A stretch of DNA of 64,000 nucleotides from CAWCUZ01 sp963798795 (GCA_963798795.1 CAWCUZ010000001.1:558001-622000); one strand, 5' to 3'. Positions 8,648 to 19,211 are shown, numbered from the stretch's first letter. Program-made: numbers and translations. The notes: generated by a model not told the origin, from the letters alone.

Positions 8648-9862
8648 GTGCCGCGCGAGCTGGAACGCAAAAGAGGCGCACGCCTCATCGATCCCCGCCT
8701 CATCCTCGTCAGCGCCGGCATCACCGTCGGTCTGGCGTGCGGCGAGGCGGCCGGACGCGCCCTCCACTATCTGCCGGCGCGGCCCTTGCCCGAGTACGTC
8801 AGGCTGCGCTCCGCGGTGGGTCCCCTGCCCGACCCGTGGTCGCGGGCGTGGAACACGTCGGCCGCCGACGAATTCCGCACGCAGCTCGTCTTCAACGCCC
8901 TGGGCTTCCGCAATGCCAGGACTGACTTTTCCCCGACGCCTGGCAGGCGGCACGTGCTGGTGCTCGGGGATTCCTACGCGGCCGCGTGGCAGATGCCCAC
9001 GGAGCAGCGCTGGTCCGATCAGTTGGACGCGCTCCGCCCCGACTGGGAGACCCTCGACCTCGGCGTCCCGAACTGGGGAACCGACCAGGAGTACCTGCTG
9101 CTCGAACACTACCCGTTCCGGGCGAAACCGGACACGATTCTGCTCTCGGTGTTCCTCGGAAACGACGTGTCGGACAACGGGCGTCTTGCGCTCACCGGGA
9201 CGGCGCCGCCGCGGCCGTATTTCACCCTGAATCCGGCCGATGACGGCGCCTCGTTGACCGAGGTCACCTGGCCCTACGCCGACCCGTTCGACCGGCCGGC
9301 GGGCCTGCCGTTCCCCGCCAGCCTGCGGGAATGGCTGCATCTGCATTCCGTGGTCTATCGACTGGCCGGCGACGTCCGGCATCGTCTGGACGCGAGCGGC
9401 GAAACACCTCCGCGACGCGCGCCGACGGGACTGCCGCTCGAATTCAACGTGTTCGGAATTCAGCCCAGTCAGAACTGGGAGATCGCCTGGAAGATTACGC
9501 AGGCCCTCGTGCTGAGAATCGCCGAGACCGCCCGTGCCTGGGGCAGCCGGGTTGGCGTGGTGCTCGTTCCTTACTACGCGGCTGTGCAGCCGGAGTTGAC
9601 GCCGGCGCCGCTCGCCGATCGATCGCGGTTCGACGTGGACGCGCCGTTCAGGCGATTCGCGACATTCGCGGAGGCCCACGGCATTCCCGTCCTCGATCTG
9701 ACCCCCGGCTTCATGCACTGCCGCCAGGCCGACCCGGACTGCGGCGAGCTGTTTTTCAGCGTCGACAAACACTTCACCCGGGCAGGCAATTGCCTGGCGG
9801 CGGTCCTCATCGCCAACGGGTTCGATTCCGGGCCACCGGCCGATCGTGCCCGGTGTCGATAG
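8648..9862 (+). CDS. Membrane-anchored SGNH-hydrolase-like protein
   Basis: About 404 residues from GTG 8648; a TTG at 8612 is an alternative start. An N-terminal hydrophobic segment (LILVSAGITVGLACGEAAG) looks like a membrane anchor. The SGNH blocks are present: VLVLGDSYAAAW (catalytic Ser), VFLGNDVSDN (Asn), and DKHFTRAGN near the C-terminus (Asp-x-x-His). Similar proteins sit beside polysaccharide genes and act as O-acetyl transferases or esterases, so modification of an extracellular glycan is plausible. The methyltransferase follows 15 bases later. Substrate unknown. Confidence 0.75.
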   Translation: MPRELERKRGARLIDPRLILVSAGITVGLACGEAAGRALHYLPARPLPEYVRLRSAVGPLPDPWSRAWNTSAADEFRTQLVFNALGFRNARTDFSPTPGRRHVLVLGDSYAAAWQMPTEQRWSDQLDALRPDWETLDLGVPNWGTDQEYLLLEHYPFRAKPDTILLSVFLGNDVSDNGRLALTGTAPPRPYFTLNPADDGASLTEVTWPYADPFDRPAGLPFPASLREWLHLHSVVYRLAGDVRHRLDASGETPPRRAPTGLPLEFNVFGIQPSQNWEIAWKITQALVLRIAETARAWGSRVGVVLVPYYAAVQPELTPAPLADRSRFDVDAPFRRFATFAEAHGIPVLDLTPGFMHCRQADPDCGELFFSVDKHFTRAGNCLAAVLIANGFDSGPPADRARCR

Positions 9863-9877
9863 ACGCCCTACCCGACC

Positions 9878-10792
9878 ATGGATGACCAGTCCTACACGGA
9901 ACGGCTGAAGCAGGAAGCCGTCTTCTGGGGCCGCACGGCCGCCGAATTCGCCGCCGACACGCCGCCCGAGTGGACGGTCCATCGCCGCCTGCCGTGGAAC
10001 GTCGTCGGGATGGGCGCGCACGTCGACGCCGTGCTCGAGGGCATCCGCCCGGGCACGCGGGCGCTCGAGCTCGGGTGCGGGTCCGGGTGGCTGACGCTGG
10101 CGATGGCCCGCCGGGGCGCCGACGTCCAGGGACTCGACATCGCGGACGAGGCCCTGGCCGTGGGCCGGGCGCGCTACGTGGAGGTCGCACGGGAGGTGGC
10201 GGGCCGCGTGACGTACGAGCACGCCGACCTCAATCGCCTGCAACTGCCGCCCGATCGCTACGACCTCGTTGTCGCCCACGGCGTGCTCCATCATCTGATT
10301 GCGATCGCGCCGCTGATCGACCAGGTGCACCGCACGCTCGTCCCCGGGGGCCTGTTCTTCATCAAGGACAGCAACGGAACGGAGCGGCGGCGCACAGCGT
10401 TCGCGGCCGGGCTCCTGCTGGGACTCCTGCCGACGCGCCTCTGGTACGGCGAGAAGTGGAGGGGGCTCCTGCGCGTGCGTGCCGCGGCGCTCGACCGCCT
10501 CCGCGCGAGCATGGAAGCCGAAGGCGTCTCGCCGTTCGAGGGCGCCGGACGCTCGACCGACTGGCCGACCCTGGTGGCGCGGCGCTTCGCGATCGAGCGC
10601 CGCGTGAACGGTCCGGCCATCAGCAGCTACATCGCCGCCGAGCTCAGCGCACCGGACGCGCTGGCGCTGCCGTTCCTTCGCGCGCTCCGGGCCATCGACC
10701 GGATCCTCGTCCGCGCCCGGGTGCTGCACAGCACAACGGTCGTGGTGTACGCGCGCAAGCGCGCCGGCATGGCCCGCGGCATCCGGTTCTGA
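9878..10792 (+). CDS. Class I SAM-dependent methyltransferase
   Basis: 304 residues from ATG 9878. Motif I ALELGCGSGWLTLAMARRG (about residues 63-81), an acidic post-I residue in VQGLDIADEAL, and RYDLVVAHGVLHHL followed by HRTLVPGGLFFIKD are the standard Methyltransf_11/25-type blocks. The long C-terminal extension (about 120 residues) is not recognised. It directly follows the SGNH-like gene and lies downstream of the polysaccharide cluster, so modification of a sugar or lipid intermediate is a guess. It is convergent with the ADOP permease at 10823. Confidence 0.85.
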   Translation: MDDQSYTERLKQEAVFWGRTAAEFAADTPPEWTVHRRLPWNVVGMGAHVDAVLEGIRPGTRALELGCGSGWLTLAMARRGADVQGLDIADEALAVGRARYVEVAREVAGRVTYEHADLNRLQLPPDRYDLVVAHGVLHHLIAIAPLIDQVHRTLVPGGLFFIKDSNGTERRRTAFAAGLLLGLLPTRLWYGEKWRGLLRVRAAALDRLRASMEAEGVSPFEGAGRSTDWPTLVARRFAIERRVNGPAISSYIAAELSAPDALALPFLRALRAIDRILVRARVLHSTTVVVYARKRAGMARGIRF

Positions 10793-10822
10793 CACACCCT
10801 CAGAGGGGATCTCCACCAGCGG

Positions 10823-13139
10823 TCAGCTGTGCCGCAGGACCCCGACCGGATCCACGCGCGATGCGATCCACGCCGGAATGGAGGTGGCCGCTGTCGCGGC
10901 GGCGGCCAATCCCAGCATCACGACGACGAGCATCAGCGGTTCGCTGACGGTCGCGCCGACGACGAGCGACCGGACCGACCGGGTGGCGACCAGCGCCAGC
11001 GGAAGCCCGGCGGCGAGTCCCGCGATCGTGAGGCCAATCCCCCGCCGAACGACCATGCGGCGAATCGCCATCGGCGAGGCACCGAGCGCCAGCCGCACGC
11101 CGATCTCCCGCGTGCGCTGCCGGACGGCGAACCAGAACGTGGCGTAGACGCCGACGATCGCCAGCGCCAGAGCCAGGCCGGCGAACGCCGCCATCAGCGA
11201 GGCGGTGAAGCGCACGCGCGCGTTGGTGTTCTGCAGCGCCTCGGACCCGGTCGTGACCTCGATCACCGGCGCTTCCGGCATCGCGCGGTGCAGCACCGCG
11301 CGCAGGTCGCTCACGACGGACGCCGGCTCGCCGCGCGTTCTGACGATCAGGCCTTCGTACCACCACGCCGGCGACTGCGTCCGCGGCGTGTAGAAACCGA
11401 GCGTGGTGGCCGAAGAGTCGACGCCCGTGCTCCGGATGTCGCCGACGATCCCGACCACCGTCAGCCAGGGCGCCTCACGCGACTCGCGGAACCGTCGTCC
11501 CAGCGCCGCGCCATTCGGTGACAGCGCCTCGGCGAGGGAGCGGCTGACCACGGCCACGGGCTGGCCCTCGCGTCGATCGCGCGCGTCGAACACGCGACCC
11601 GCAACCACAGGCAGCCCCAGCGTCGAGAAGAACCACGGGTCGGCGCGAGCGTAGGCGACACGACGACTCGGATCGATCGTGGCGCCTCCCTCAATCTCGA
11701 GACTGGCCGCCGGCGTCTGGGACAGGTCCGGTGGCATCGAATAGGACACCGTCGCCCCGAGCACGCCGGGCGCCTGCGCGGCTTCGTCGCGCGCCCCCGC
11801 CAGCGCCGCCTGCACCTGCGCATCGTCCGGATAGCGCCACGTCGGAATCTGCACGAGCACACGAACGAGGTGGGCGGCGTTGTAGCCCGGTTCCACCACG
11901 GCCAGCCGGTGCAGGCTCGCGGTCAGAAGCGCCGCGCCGGCGACGAGCGCCATGCTGACGGCCAGCTGGGCGACGGTCAGCACCGTGCGGCTGCGCGTCT
12001 GCGCCCGGAGGCCGGAGGTCTGGCCGCGGAGCACGGTGGTCGCGTTCAGCCGGCGGGCGCGCGCGATTGACAGCCCCGAGGATCCGAGGCCCGCCAGCGA
12101 CGTCACGACGATGGCAAACGTGAGCGCGCGCCAATCGAGGGCGATGGGCCTGAGCGCCTGAAAGAACAACAGGTACGGGATGCGGGTGACGAGCACGCCC
12201 AGCGCCCAGCGAGAGAGCACGAGCGCGGTGACGGCCGCCGCGCCCGACAGCAGCAATCCCTCGGTGGAAACCTGCCGCGCCAGCCGCCACCACGTCGCCC
12301 CGAGGGACACGCGCACCGCGAGATCGGCATCGCGCCGCACGGCGTCGGCCAGCAGCACGTTGGCGGTGTTCGCGATCGCGATGAGCAGGAGCAGCGCGGC
12401 CGCGCCAAAGACGCTCTGCAGCGCCAGCGAAATCGTCGGGTCTTTTCGGATGAACGATGTGACCTGCACCTCCGCCCCCGGTCGCGACGCCGGCATCGTC
12501 GCGCCGGCCTTGAGGACGCCGAGCGCGGTCACCCGCCGTGCGGTGCGCTCCGGCCGGTACGGCTCCCACAACAGCACGCGGCCGACGGGAAAGTCGAACC
12601 CGTCCGGCATCACACCGACGACCGTGTGCGCCACGCCTTCCAGATGGACGACCTGGCCGAGCGCGTCGGCCGGCCGTTCGCCGCCGCCGGGACGGAAGCG
12701 GCGCCACAGCGCCATGGAGATGACGACCGCGTCCGATTCCAGCCTGGGCGTCGGCCGGACCCAGCGAGCGGCCGGCCGCCGGCCGAACGCCGATCGCGTC
12801 GAGAAGACCCGGCGTCAGCCGCGCGATGGTCGCAGCCTCCGGCTCGGCGCTGCCGGTGACGATGGCCGAATCGAGCGTGAACGGATAGATGCCGTCGAAC
12901 ATCTGCGCCGCCACAGGCCAGGACTCCAGAACGCTCATCGCGGAGCCCTGCGGCACGTTCACGCTCACGCGCACGAGCCGGTCGGCGTTGCGGAACGGCA
13001 GCGGATGCCACAGCACGGCATCCGCCACGCTGAACGCAATCGTCGTCGCGCCGATGCCGATCGCGAGCGTCAGCACGACGAGCGTCGACATCCCGGGACG
13101 CCGCGCGAGAAATCGCACGGCGTGACGCAGACTCGGCAT
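10823..13139 (-). CDS. ADOP-type MacB/FtsX permease, split by a one-base frameshift
   Basis: Large ABC-type permease of the acidobacterial duplicated orphan permease kind: two MacB_PCD/FtsX halves, no fused ATPase. The N-terminus (ATG 13139, MPSLRHAVRFLARRPG) with its first helix (LVVLTLAIGIGATTIAF) reads to LGPADA. The rest continues in another frame as LESDAVVISMALWRRF. Removing one base from the GGG at 12746-12748 joins them. FtsX helices are visible at AALLLLIAIANTANVLLADAV and at the C-terminus (LVVVMLGLAAAATAATSIPAWIASRVDPVGVL). No PadR gene is attached, unlike three other copies in this window. The transported substrate is unknown for the family. Confidence 0.8.
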
Positions 13140-13232
13140 GCCGAAGTGTAGCAGCCGCCGGCGGCTGCGCCGTCGTCTCCTTCGGCGCGAGCCTGCGCGG
13201 TCGTTCGTGAGCGCAGGAGACCGAGCCAGCAA

Positions 13233-13973
13233 CTACGGAGCCCGACTCGCGCGCGATCGCGCCCGACGGGGGCGTGTGAACACCAGCACGCGCGCGTCCA
13301 CCGGCTCGCAGGCGAAATCCGCCAGCGCGGACCGGACGCGCCGCAAGCCCCGCCAGGCCAGCGAGGCCGCGTCGACGGCGTCGAACAGCTCCGGATGGAC
13401 GGACCGCAGCAGCGTGATCGACGGATGGCGCCAGATCGCGCCCGCCGCGGGCACCAGCGCATACTCGCCTCGCTCGATGTCGGCCTTGACGAACGCCGGC
13501 CGGTCGCGCGGGAGGAAGGCGGCCAGCTCAGCCGGCGTGATCGCCTCGACCGGCCACGCAATGACGCACGGATGGAGCGCCACGGTCGACATGGAGTCGC
13601 CCGGCCTCGTCCGCGATCCCATCGAGACGACGCCCGGCGTGGCGTGCGCCGCCCTGGGAATGACGAGGATTCGATCGGCGATCTCCGGATTCGCCGCGAC
13701 GTTCGCCGCGAACATCGCCAGCGATCGCGGATCGGCCTCGACGCACCCCACTCGACGCGCACGGTGCGCCGCATACAGGGCGATCGCGCCGACGTGGTTG
13801 CCGATCGCGAATCCGAACCTCGATCATCAGCCTTCCAGCCCGTCGCCACGCTCGCGGCCAAGCCTGCGGCGATGGGCATCACACGCCCGCGCCGCCCTTT
13901 CATCGAACCAGGTGAGCGACGATTCTCGTCGGGCCCCGAATGGGTGCCGGGACTCAGCGCCATCGGCGTCCAC
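13233..13973 (-). CDS. FkbM-family methyltransferase, reading frame disturbed
   Basis: The sequence from IGNHVGAIALYAAHRARRVG through CVEADPRSLAMFAANVAANP is a clear FkbM SAM-binding region (motif I followed by the acidic ribose-binding residue), and FVKADIERGEYALVPA matches the second conserved block. The open frame starts at about 13751, but motif I lies upstream of that. A frame from GTG 13973 reaches a double stop (TGA TGA, 13824-13829) just before it, while the bases between read MIEV in a neighbouring frame. Two small compensating indels at 13810-13830 would restore GLEGLMIEVGFAIGNHVG. It follows the kinase gene by 15 bases. Substrate unknown; FkbM enzymes O-methylate sugars or small molecules. 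Confidence 0.65.
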
Positions 13974-13988
13974 TGCCGGCGGCGAGGC

Positions 13989-16691
13989 TCACTTCCCTGC
14001 GCCCCGGACCTTCAGCTCATCGAACCAGTTGAGCACGACGCGAATGCCGGGCACGGGATCCGGCTCGCTCGGACGGCCGACGAGAAAGCGGCGGCCGTCG
14101 GGCGCGATGCCGTAGAGCGCGGATGACGGCGGCAGTTGAAACAGGGTCTGCTCACGGCCCAGCACCGCGCGTCCGCCGTCGTCGCGAAATGACACCGACA
14201 CGACGTCGCGGCCCCGCAGAAAGTAGAACTCCCGTGCGTCCGGCGACCACAGCGGCGATTGGCCGCCGTTGGTCGAGGCCCGGATGCTCGTCCCGCCCTC
14301 GCGCACCGGATGGAGGTACATCTCCGAACTGCCCGACCGCGTCGACGAGTACAACATCCAGCGATCGTCCGGGGAGAGCGCCACGAACGTGTGGCTCGCG
14401 GTGTTGGCCACCAGCTCCTTCGCTGTCGCGTTCGGACGCGGGTCGAGGAGCAACAGGGGCGTCGAACCATCCGGACGCCATTCCTTTTCGATCAATCGGC
14501 CATCGTGCGTCCACGCAAAGATCTCCTCATCGTAGTCCTTCGTCGCCACGCCCTGGACGTTGCTGCCGTCGGCCTGGGCCGTGTACGCGTCGAATTCGCC
14601 CTTCCGGATGGAGATGAAGGCGATGGCGTCGCTCGTCGAATCCCAGCAGGCCCAGGCGTTGCCGCCCTTGATGTCGAGCCGGTCCTCGGTCTTCCGCGCG
14701 ATGTCGTCCATCCAGAGCTCGAACGTGCCGCCCTCCACGCGCGTCACCGCAATCCGCCGGCCGTCCGGTGAGAGCGCCGCGGCTGCCGTCATGTGCGGTG
14801 GCAGACCGAGCGACTCCGTCGTTCCCTGCTGATCGACCCAGATCAGTTCCATCTGACGGAAGGTCGGACCTGGCGCGTAGGCCAGGACCCCGTTGTCGGA
14901 AACCGAGATCGTCTGCCAGCCGGTACCGCCATCCGGCGACACGCCCAACGCATCACCGAGGACGGTGACCGGATCGCCCGTGGTCTGTTCGGTCGCCGCA
15001 TCGAACGGCACGACGTGCCAGGCGCCGGCGCGCCAGTAGAGAATGTGTCCCGACCGCAGATACTCCGCGTCGCTGCCGGGAAACAGGACCCGATGCTGGC
15101 CGGTCTTCGGATTGAGGATGCCCACGCGCGAGTCGTTGACGCCCGTCCCGGTCGTCAGGATCGTGAAGATGATGTGACCGCTCGGCAGCGGGTGCGGCCG
15201 CCAGTGGCCGCGCTCGCCCTCCGCCCGGTCGGGCTCGGTGAGCTGACGGATCTCGCCGCCGGCGGCCGGGACCGACGACAGCCCCGTCGCCCAGCCGCGC
15301 GAAAACAGGATCGTGCCGTCCGGCCCCCAGGCCGCCCCGGGAATGTTCGCGGCCGCCTCGGCGATCGTGGTCGGGTCGCCGCCGGACAGGGAGACCCTTC
15401 TGATCTTGTCGTTCGCGAAGAACGCGACCCAGCGTCCGTCCGGGGAGATGATCGGCCGTTTCGCGCCGTCGGTGCCCGGCATCGGCACCGCCTCGAACGC
15501 GCCGAGGTCCCGTTTGTAGAGCTGGTTCTTCGCGCTGAAGACGAGCGTTCGACCGTCCGGCGTGAGCTGCGGAGCAATCGGACTCTCCCCGTCTGGCCCG
15601 CTCACGATGAAGCGCGTCGGCGCCGCCGGCGCCGCCGCACGGCTGCGGGGCAGCGCCCAGCCGATCGCCAGGCTGACCGCGGCAACCACGAGCGCGCCGG
15701 CAACCAGCACGGGAAGCGCGGGGCGGCCCTTCGTGGCGGCGGGCACGACCCCGGAGTCGACCGAGGCGCCGCCGCTGGCGATCGCGTCGAGTTCGAGCTT
15801 CACGTCGCCGATGTCGCGCTGACGCTTGCGGGGATCCTTCTGCAGGCAGCGGAGCAGCAGCTCGCGAAGCCGGGCCGGCGTGGCCGCGGGTAGCGCCGGC
15901 CACTCCGGATCCTTGAGCACGACCGCGCCGAGAACTTCAGTGACGGTGTCGCCCGCGAACGCCTGGTGGCCCGTCAGCATCTCGAACAGCACCACGCCGA
16001 AGGCCCAGATATCCGCCCGGCGGTCGACCGACCTGCCCTTGGCCTGCTCGGGCGCCATGTAGGCGGCCGTGCCGATGATCATGCCCATTTGGGTGGCGCG
16101 CGCCGTGAGCGTAGGGGAGTTGGCCGCGTTGCTGTTGGATTCGCCCGCCGGGTCCATCAGTTTCGCGAGGCCGAAGTCGAGCACCTTGACGGTGCCGTCG
16201 GCGCGGACCTTGATGTTGGCGGGCTTCAGATCGCGATGAATGATGCCGGCTTCATGCGCGGTCTCGAGAGCGGCGGCGACCTGGCTGGCGATCGTTAGGG
16301 CTTCGTCGAGGGGGACCGCGCCGCGCGCGATCTGGGCCGACAGATCCTCGCCCTCGACCAGTTCCATGACCAGCGCCAGGGGGCGCGTCTCGGGCGGCCC
16401 CTGGCCGGGCCCGGTCCTCTGCAGGCCGTCCGCGGGCACGACTCCCGGAGCCTCTTCCAGGCCGTAGATCGCCGCGATGTTCGGATGGCTGAGCGCGGCG
16501 AGCGTCTGCGCCTCTCGCGTGAAGCGGGCGAGTCGCTCGGGGTCGTTCGCGAAGGCCTCCGGCAGGACCTTGATGGCGACATCGCGATTCAGCGCGGTGT
16601 CGCGTGCGCGATAGACCTCGCCCATGCCGCCCGCGCCGATGGCGCTGACGATCTCATGAGGACCCAGACGGGTGCCGGCAGGGAGTGCCAT
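13989..16691 (-). CDS. Ser/Thr protein kinase with TolB-like beta-propeller
   Basis: 900 residues, intact. A Hanks kinase occupies about residues 10-290: IGAGGMGEVY, VAIKVLPEAF (Lys about 41), HRDLKPANI, VLDFGLAKL, YMAPEQAKGRSVDRRADIWAFG. A membrane helix follows (LPVLVAGALVVAAVSLAIGWAL), then a WD40/PD40-type propeller with repeated SPDGRxxA/F motifs (LTPDGRTLVFSA, ISPDGRWVAFFA, LSPDDRWMLYSS). This architecture, cytosolic kinase plus periplasmic sensor propeller, is abundant in Acidobacteria. A truncated near-copy of the N-lobe lies at 50855-51247. It heads a short minus-strand unit with the FkbM gene. Confidence 0.92.
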   Translation of the reverse strand: MALPAGTRLGPHEIVSAIGAGGMGEVYRARDTALNRDVAIKVLPEAFANDPERLARFTREAQTLAALSHPNIAAIYGLEEAPGVVPADGLQRTGPGQGPPETRPLALVMELVEGEDLSAQIARGAVPLDEALTIASQVAAALETAHEAGIIHRDLKPANIKVRADGTVKVLDFGLAKLMDPAGESNSNAANSPTLTARATQMGMIIGTAAYMAPEQAKGRSVDRRADIWAFGVVLFEMLTGHQAFAGDTVTEVLGAVVLKDPEWPALPAATPARLRELLLRCLQKDPRKRQRDIGDVKLELDAIASGGASVDSGVVPAATKGRPALPVLVAGALVVAAVSLAIGWALPRSRAAAPAAPTRFIVSGPDGESPIAPQLTPDGRTLVFSAKNQLYKRDLGAFEAVPMPGTDGAKRPIISPDGRWVAFFANDKIRRVSLSGGDPTTIAEAAANIPGAAWGPDGTILFSRGWATGLSSVPAAGGEIRQLTEPDRAEGERGHWRPHPLPSGHIIFTILTTGTGVNDSRVGILNPKTGQHRVLFPGSDAEYLRSGHILYWRAGAWHVVPFDAATEQTTGDPVTVLGDALGVSPDGGTGWQTISVSDNGVLAYAPGPTFRQMELIWVDQQGTTESLGLPPHMTAAAALSPDGRRIAVTRVEGGTFELWMDDIARKTEDRLDIKGGNAWACWDSTSDAIAFISIRKGEFDAYTAQADGSNVQGVATKDYDEEIFAWTHDGRLIEKEWRPDGSTPLLLLDPRPNATAKELVANTASHTFVALSPDDRWMLYSSTRSGSSEMYLHPVREGGTSIRASTNGGQSPLWSPDAREFYFLRGRDVVSVSFRDDGGRAVLGREQTLFQLPPSSALYGIAPDGRRFLVGRPSEPDPVPGIRVVLNWFDELKVRGAGK

Positions 16692-16796
16692 GGGGTGCAG
16701 CGATTATAGGTGACGGCCGCCAGCGCGAGCCGCGAGGCAATCGCTGCGTCCCGTCGCAGATCGACACGCGCCGGCGCGCGGCGCCCGTCTGCGGTT

Positions 16797-17720
16797 CTAC
16801 GCCACGCCCGTCTTGAAGACCTTCATCGCGAGCGCCACCATCGACGCGACATCGCCCACATTGGCCGGCAGGACGATCGTATTGCCGGCCTTGGCGAGTT
16901 CGCCGAACTGCACGATGTACTGCTCGGCCACGCGCAGTTGCGTGGCCTCGGTGCCGCCCGGCTGCTGGATCGTCTCCGCGACCTTCCTGATGCCTTCGGC
17001 CGTGGCCGTGGCGACGGCGAGGATCGCGGCGGCCTGGCCTTCGGCCTCGTTGATGGCCCGCTGGCGCGTCGCCTCCGACTGCTTGATCACCTGCTGCTTC
17101 TGGCCCTCGGCGTTGTTGATCGCCGCGTCGCGCGCGCCTTCCGACGTCAGAACCACCGCGCGCTTTTCCCGCTCCGCGCGCATCTGCTTTTCCATCGCCG
17201 CCAGGACGTCCACCGGCGGCTTGATGTTCTTGATCTCGTAGCGGAGCACTTTTACGCCCCACGGCTCCGACGCCTTGTCGAGCTCGGTGACGACCGCGAT
17301 GTTGATATTCGTGCGCTCCTCGAACGTCTTGTCGAGCGTAATCTTGCCAATCTCGCTGCGGAGATTCGTCTGGGCGAGCTGCGTGATCGCGAAGTTGAAG
17401 TTGGCGATGCCGTACGACGCGCGTTCGGGATCCAGGATCTTCATGTACAGGATCCCGTCCACTTCCACCTGGACGTTGTCCCGAGTGATGCAGACCTGCG
17501 CCGCGATGTCGATCGCCACTTCCTTCAGCGAATGCCGGTACCGGATCACGTCGACGAACGGCATCAGGAAATGAAACCCGGCCTGGAGCGTGGCGTGGTA
17601 GCGGCCCAGCCGCTCGACGATGTACGCATTCTGCTGTGGGACGACGACGGCGGTCTTGGCGATGGTGACGATCACCACCAGGGCCAGCACGACGAAGACG
17701 AAGGCGAGAGGGCTGGTCAT
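16797..17720 (-). CDS. SPFH/band-7 membrane protein (paraslipin/stomatin-like)
   Basis: 307 residues from ATG 17720, with GGAAGGAG upstream; the ATG overlaps the NfeD stop (ATGA). An N-terminal membrane helix (FVFVVLALVVIVTIA) precedes the SPFH domain (VPQQNAYIVERLGRYHATLQAGFHFLMPFVD), followed by a charged coiled-coil with alternating A/E/Q (EGQKQQVIKQSEATRQRAIN) and a short C-terminus. The family forms large membrane microdomain rings and partners with NfeD in membrane quality control; the adjacent NfeD gene supports that role here. Confidence 0.92.
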   Translation of the reverse strand: MTSPLAFVFVVLALVVIVTIAKTAVVVPQQNAYIVERLGRYHATLQAGFHFLMPFVDVIRYRHSLKEVAIDIAAQVCITRDNVQVEVDGILYMKILDPERASYGIANFNFAITQLAQTNLRSEIGKITLDKTFEERTNINIAVVTELDKASEPWGVKVLRYEIKNIKPPVDVLAAMEKQMRAEREKRAVVLTSEGARDAAINNAEGQKQQVIKQSEATRQRAINEAEGQAAAILAVATATAEGIRKVAETIQQPGGTEATQLRVAEQYIVQFGELAKAGNTIVLPANVGDVASMVALAMKVFKTGVA

Positions 17721-18166
17721 CAGCGGACTCCTTCCGGTTCGATGTGGACCATCAGGCCTTCGACGCGCACGACACGGCAGCGCGCGCCCCGGCTCACCAT
17801 CTGGGCGGTCGTGTTGCGGGCCGACCACGAGGTGCCGCGCAGTTCCACGCGCCCCACGCCGCCCGGCGCGACGTCGTCAACGGCGGTCGCCACTTCCCCG
17901 ATGATTGCGTCGACGCGCGGCCTCGGCGGTTCCTTCTGGAACCAGCGCAGGAGCCGGCTCCGGAACAGCGCCAGCGAGCCAACCGACAGCACCGAGAACA
18001 TCAGGATCTGCAGCGAGACGGGCTCGGCCATCCCGAACGCCGCCAGGAGGCCGACGATTAACGCGCCGGCGCCGAAAAAAATCAGATAGAAGCCGCCGGA
18101 GCCCGTCATCTCGACGATGACGAGCACCAGGCCGAGCACCAGCCAGTGCCACCAGAGAATCTCCAT
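17720..18166 (-). CDS. NfeD-like membrane protein
   Basis: 148 residues from ATG 18166 (GGAG 6 bases upstream). Three or four hydrophobic helices (HWLVLGLVLVIVEMTGSGGF, LIFFGAGALIVGLLAAFG, LQILMFSVLSVGSLALF) are followed by a small soluble OB-fold NfeD domain (IGEVATAVDDVAPGGVGRVE...RCRVVRVEGLMVHIEPE). This is the short NfeD1b form without the ClpP-like protease domain. Its stop overlaps the start of the SPFH gene, so the pair is translationally coupled, as in the widespread YbbK/YbbL-type operons. Confidence 0.9.
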   Translation of the reverse strand: MEILWWHWLVLGLVLVIVEMTGSGGFYLIFFGAGALIVGLLAAFGMAEPVSLQILMFSVLSVGSLALFRSRLLRWFQKEPPRPRVDAIIGEVATAVDDVAPGGVGRVELRGTSWSARNTTAQMVSRGARCRVVRVEGLMVHIEPEGVR

Positions 18167-18337
18167 CGGGAACTCCGACACGATTATGACCGACATCGCG
18201 GCAGTGACCGGCCCCGGGCCCAACCTCCAGCTTTGGGCGCGGCGCCCATGGCCGCGAGCGCCATCGACGCCAATGTCGACGCACGATCTGGACCGTCGCC
18301 GTCGCGGACCTGGATGTGACGCCCGCCAGGAAACGCT

Positions 18338-19211
18338 CTACTCGATTCGTTCGCGCTCGTCTCGGAATGCCTCGCCGGCGAGGTAGGTGTCGAAGAACTC
18401 CTGAAAGCGGGCGACCTTCCCATCCTTGATCGTGATCACGTGAACGAAGTCGGATTCGTAGGTCCGGCCCGTGGACCGGGCGCGGCACTTCATGAATCCC
18501 ACGACGCCGACCGTCTCGGCATCCGTGATCATCCGGCGCGGCTCCAGGGTCAGGATCTCCTCCGCATTGCGGCCGATCTCGATCCACTCGAGGAAGCCCT
18601 TGTGGCCGCGGTGCGTGCCGCCCGCCGGATTGAAGGGATTCTCCGGTTCGCCCCATTCGACGCCGTCGGCCAGCAGCTCGAGCATGGCGGGGATGTTCCC
18701 GGCCCCGAAGGCCGCGTACAGCGTACGGACGATGCCGAGGTTCTCCTCAGGGCTGCCGACGATCAGTGCCTCGTGACGGCCGGCCTCGTCGAGTTTTCTG
18801 ATTCGGGCCACGTGCCGGCCGCCTTCGAAGGCCGTCGTCAGCCACATGTCGACGATCGCGAAGAGCTGGTCGGCCGGGACGAGGCGCTGGCCGATCGACA
18901 GCACGTTGGCGTCGTTGTGGGCGCGTCCGAGCCGCGCGGATTCCAGGTTCCACGCGACCGCGCAGCGCACGCCGCGGCACCGGTTGGCCGTCATCGCCTC
19001 GCCGTTGCCCGACCCGCCGAACACGACCCCGCGTTCGACCTCGCCATGCGCGACGGCGAGCGCCAACGGCCGGATCAGGTCGGGATAGTCGACCGGCGTC
19101 TCCGAGTCGGTCCCGAAGTCCCGCACGTCGTGGCCGACACGGCGCAGGTGCCCGGCCACGAGCGTCTTGTACCCGGAATCCTGCATGATCAGACGCCACA
19201 CCGAGTCGCAT
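18338..19211 (-). CDS. rpiB: Ribose-5-phosphate isomerase B fused to a SnoaL-like domain (frameshifted near the start)
   Basis: RpiB interconverts ribose-5-P and ribulose-5-P. The N-terminus MRLGVASDHAGFR begins at ATG 19211; the rest (YKTLVAGHLRRVGHDVRDFG, FGGSGNGEAMTANR, NDANVLSIGQR) is in another frame. Removing one base from the CCC at 19172-19174 gives SDHAGFRYKTLVAGHL, the expected RpiB start. After about residue 160 comes a SnoaL/NTF2-like domain (IVRTLYAAFGAGNIPAMLELLADGV ... FVHVITIKDGKVARFQEFFDTY), which normally is a separate protein. Whether the domain binds a ligand or is catalytic is unknown. Intergenic gaps isolate it from both neighbours. Confidence 0.75.

Noticed and set aside
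8645..10816. 723-codon minus-strand frame opposite the SGNH and methyltransferase genes
   Set aside because: Shadow of two well-supported plus-strand genes.
13070..13963. Open frame overlapping the FkbM gene in another frame
   Set aside because: Arg/Ser-rich shadow; the FkbM motifs are in the frame ending at 13233.
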